From assembly GCA_964600785.1 (NCBI GenBank), contig CAZRKH010000048.1, positions 11,165 through 75,164 on the forward strand: a DNA stretch of 64,000 bases, given 5' to 3'. Below the pieces are notes generated by a model. That model worked only from the letters and a program-made list of their open reading frames with translations, was not told the origin of the DNA and did no database searches. The position numbers were made by a program, and so were the translations under genes. Numbering within the stretch: position 1 is the stretch's first letter; each line of letters starts with the position of its first letter. Below, one piece after another: positions 62,104-64,000 of this stretch. This DNA comes from M30B53 sp964600785. GTDB lineage: Bacteria > Planctomycetota > Planctomycetia > Pirellulales > UBA1268.

Positions 62104-63666
62104 TCACTCCCCGCACAGCGGCAGAGCCTCCTCGATGCGGGCCAACGACCGCTCGCGGCCGAGGATCGCCAGGCAGTCGTAGAGCCCCGGGCCCACCGTC
62201 TTACCGGTCACGGCGACCCGCACCGCGTGGACCAGATCCCCCGCTTTCTTGCCAGCCTCCGCCACCACGTCTTTGAGGGCTTTTTCCAATTCGGCCGGGG
62301 CGAAGTCGGCCAGCGACCCGATCCGTCCGGCATAGGCCGCCAGCAGCGGCCGCACGCCGGCCCCGGCGAGCCGCTTGGCCACCGCGGTTTCCTCGCGGGG
62401 CAGCGGGTCGAGGAAGAAGAAGTCGGCGTACACCAGGATGTCGCCCGCCACCTTGAGCCGATCCCCGGCTGCCCCGATCACGCGGCGGAGCGTCTCGACC
62501 GCCGCAGGCGGGGGGTTCTCGTTCACAAGGCCCGCCTTCACGAGGTACGGCAGCATCAGCGAGAGCTTTTCCTCGATTGTGAGCCGGGCCATGTAGTGGT
62601 CCTGAATCGCCCAGAGCTTTTTGGGATCAAAGCTCGCCGCCGACGAGCCGACCCGCTCGAGCGTGAAATGGGCCACGAGTTCTTCCCGGCTGAAAAACTC
62701 GGTGGAGTCATCGAGCGACCAGCCCAGCAGGGCCAGGTAGTTGTCGATTGCCCAGGGCAGATAGCCGACCTCGCGATAGAAATCGACGATCACCGGATTG
62801 AAGGTTTCGGCGTCGGCGGCCAGGCCGATCCGTTCGGCGATCCGCTGGCCATGCTCGGTGACCTGCCGGAAGTCGGGATTCTTCAGATACTTCACGAGTT
62901 TTCGCTTGCTGAGCTTGGTGCGGCTGCCCGGTTCGGCCACCAGCGGAAGGTGGGCGTAGACGGGCCGCGGATAGCCGAGTGATTCGGCGATAAAGACCTG
63001 CCGCGGCGTGTTGGAGAGATGCTCCTCGGCCCGGATCACGTGCGAGATCGCGAAGTCGTGGTCGTCGACGACCGTGGCGAGATGGTAGAGGCAGGTGCCG
63101 TCGGCCCGCTGGATCACATGGTCCTGCTCGCGGTCCCAGGCAAACTCCACCCTCCCCCGCACCGCGTCGTCGAGCAGGAGCGTTCCCTCGCGAGGCATTT
63201 TCAGCCGGACCACCGCCGGCCGGCCCTCCGCCTCGAATTCGTCGCACTGCCGTTCGCTCAGGCCCGCAAAGCGGCGGCTGTAGAGAAAGGGCCGGCCCGC
63301 CTGCTGGGCCGCTTGGCGTTCGGCGTCGAGTTCCTCCGGACGGGCGAAGTCGCGGTAGGCATGGCCCGAGGCGAGCAGCGCCGTCACCGCTTCGGCATAC
63401 CGGCTTCCGCGTTGCGACTGGTAGTACGGCCCGTGGGGGCCGCCCACGTCGGGCCCCTCGTCCCAGTCGATGCCCAGCCAGCGAAGCCCTGCGAGAATCG
63501 GGGCGAGTGCCTCCTCGAGGTTGCGGGCCACGTCGGTGTCGTCGATTCGCAGGACGAAGCTCCCGCCGTGGCGGCGGGCAAAGAGCCAGTTGAACAGGGC
63601 GGTTCGCACCCCGCCGATGTGCAGGTAGCCGGTGGGACTCGGCGCGAAACGGGTGCGGACTTTCAT
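62104..63666 (-). CDS. gltX: Glutamyl-tRNA synthetase
   Basis: 520-residue class I synthetase. HIGH-type motif in SPTGYLHIGGVRTALF and KMSKS-type motif in TKLSKRKLVKY. The C-terminal anticodon-binding helices are present. Charges tRNA-Glu (and possibly tRNA-Gln, if the organism uses the amidotransferase route). The ATG at 63666 fits the family. Confidence 0.95.
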   Translation of the reverse strand: MKVRTRFAPSPTGYLHIGGVRTALFNWLFARRHGGSFVLRIDDTDVARNLEEALAPILAGLRWLGIDWDEGPDVGGPHGPYYQSQRGSRYAEAVTALLASGHAYRDFARPEELDAERQAAQQAGRPFLYSRRFAGLSERQCDEFEAEGRPAVVRLKMPREGTLLLDDAVRGRVEFAWDREQDHVIQRADGTCLYHLATVVDDHDFAISHVIRAEEHLSNTPRQVFIAESLGYPRPVYAHLPLVAEPGSRTKLSKRKLVKYLKNPDFRQVTEHGQRIAERIGLAADAETFNPVIVDFYREVGYLPWAIDNYLALLGWSLDDSTEFFSREELVAHFTLERVGSSAASFDPKKLWAIQDHYMARLTIEEKLSLMLPYLVKAGLVNENPPPAAVETLRRVIGAAGDRLKVAGDILVYADFFFLDPLPREETAVAKRLAGAGVRPLLAAYAGRIGSLADFAPAELEKALKDVVAEAGKKAGDLVHAVRVAVTGKTVGPGLYDCLAILGRERSLARIEEALPLCGE

Positions 63667-63696
63667 CGGTCAGGCTCCTCTCGGCGGGCTCGGAAA

Positions 63697-63730
63697 ATCG
63701 CAGCGGCACGATAATCGCAGCGGCACGATA
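63697..63730. repeat. 17-bp tandem duplication upstream of gltX
   Basis: ATCGCAGCGGCACGATA occurs twice head to tail in the presumed gltX promoter zone. On the minus strand each copy provides a TATCGT box. Confidence 0.7.
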
Positions 63731-63775
63731 GCAGACCGGGCGGCGTGAGGCGTCGCCGCGAGAACAGGCTCCCGC

Positions 63776-64000
63776 TCAGGCGGCGCGGTGTTTGCGAGCC
63801 TCGCGGCGAAGCCGCTTCCGTTCGGCCTTGCTGAGCTTGCGTCGCGAGGGTTCGTGGGCCGCCGTGTCGAGATTGTCGTCGCTGGAGCCATCCGATTCGT
63901 CCACCCCGGCAGACGGCAACGGCTCGTCGAGCGGGGCCTCCGCGGGCGGCTCGGCTTCCGCGTCGGGCTCGTCGGCTGCGTCGGGCTCGTCGGCCGCGTC
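63776..64000 (-). CDS. C-terminal part of an unidentified protein
   Basis: 74 codons plus stop are in the window; the gene continues past the edge. It reads as acidic Asp-Ala-Ala-Asp-Glu-Pro repeats, then an acidic linker ending DNLDTAAHEPS, and finally a strongly basic helix RRKLSKAERKRLRREARKHR. This acidic-then-basic end suggests a nucleic-acid-binding or ribosome-associated tail. Identity cannot be given without the N-terminus. Confidence 0.55.
   Translation of the reverse strand, partial: DAADEPDAADEPDAEAEPPAEAPLDEPLPSAGVDESDGSSDDNLDTAAHEPSRRKLSKAERKRLRREARKHRAA

Overview
The window is a GC-rich chromosomal segment whose gene content fits a planctomycete, probably of the Pirellulales type. 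This is an inference from three things: housekeeping genes mixed with lineage-typical conserved proteins (DUF1573, FHA and TPR proteins, signal-peptide ExbB, ExbD pairs, McsA/McsB, an archaeal/eukaryotic-type ProS), frequent GTG starts, and short stop/start overlaps. There is no rRNA, tRNA, CRISPR array, phage or plasmid module. Nearly all of the sequence is coding. Alternative-frame open frames are abundant because of the GC bias and were ignored.

Layout. 1-5.2 kb: translation block infB-rbfA, an endonuclease-III-like protein without its catalytic lysine, and yebC, all on +. 5.3-9.7 kb: proS, a DUF1573 protein and a tetraheme cytochrome fused to a 5'-nucleotidase-like domain, all on -. 9.9-18.9 kb: YhaM-like nuclease plus RNase R; gcvT, gcvH and a lipoate/octanoate transferase; FHA, a small conserved protein and a TPR lipoprotein; then serC-serA to 20.5 kb. 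20.6-29.9 kb: ECF sigma factor, membrane vWA protein, two exported repeat proteins, ExbB and two ExbD, which looks like one envelope-energising locus. 29.9-30.1 kb: a tandem array of perfect hairpins. 30.2-35.0 kb: tyrosine recombinase and metH on -. 35.3-36.8 kb: three small genes (membrane stub, degenerate BY-kinase-like domain, AAA ATPase) on +.

36.8-44.7 kb: thiO, a Tat-exported DUF3500 protein, trpB-trpA, a conserved hypothetical, a transposase relic with terminal inverted repeats, and an ABC ATPase coupled to trpE. 45.0-47.2 kb: mcsA-mcsB (protein arginine phosphorylation) converging on coaD. 47.3-54.4 kb: a 60-residue membrane protein, a second short copy of the same relic element, an unknown protein, a CobA-HemD fusion, a TPR protein, rpsT, pyrK, rluB and a small lipoprotein. 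54.5-64 kb: manA, a 55-residue membrane protein, a STAS protein, tpx, alaS, recA (with a repeat-encoded N-terminal extension), a PfkB kinase, gltX, and the 3' end of an unidentified gene.

Metabolic themes link neighbours. GcvT/GcvH sit with a lipoyl-attachment enzyme. SerC/SerA make serine, which feeds glycine and one-carbon flux together with MetH. TrpE, TrpB and TrpA lie within 5 kb but on opposite strands. Two 3'-5' exoribonucleases are adjacent. The most interesting leads are the sigma/vWA/TPR/ExbBD locus, the paired relic elements with shared inverted ends that abut stop codons, the 35.3-36.8 kb degenerate-kinase/AAA cluster, the STAS/mini-membrane-protein pair and the hairpin array. Assignments rest on reading motifs by eye; no database search was run.
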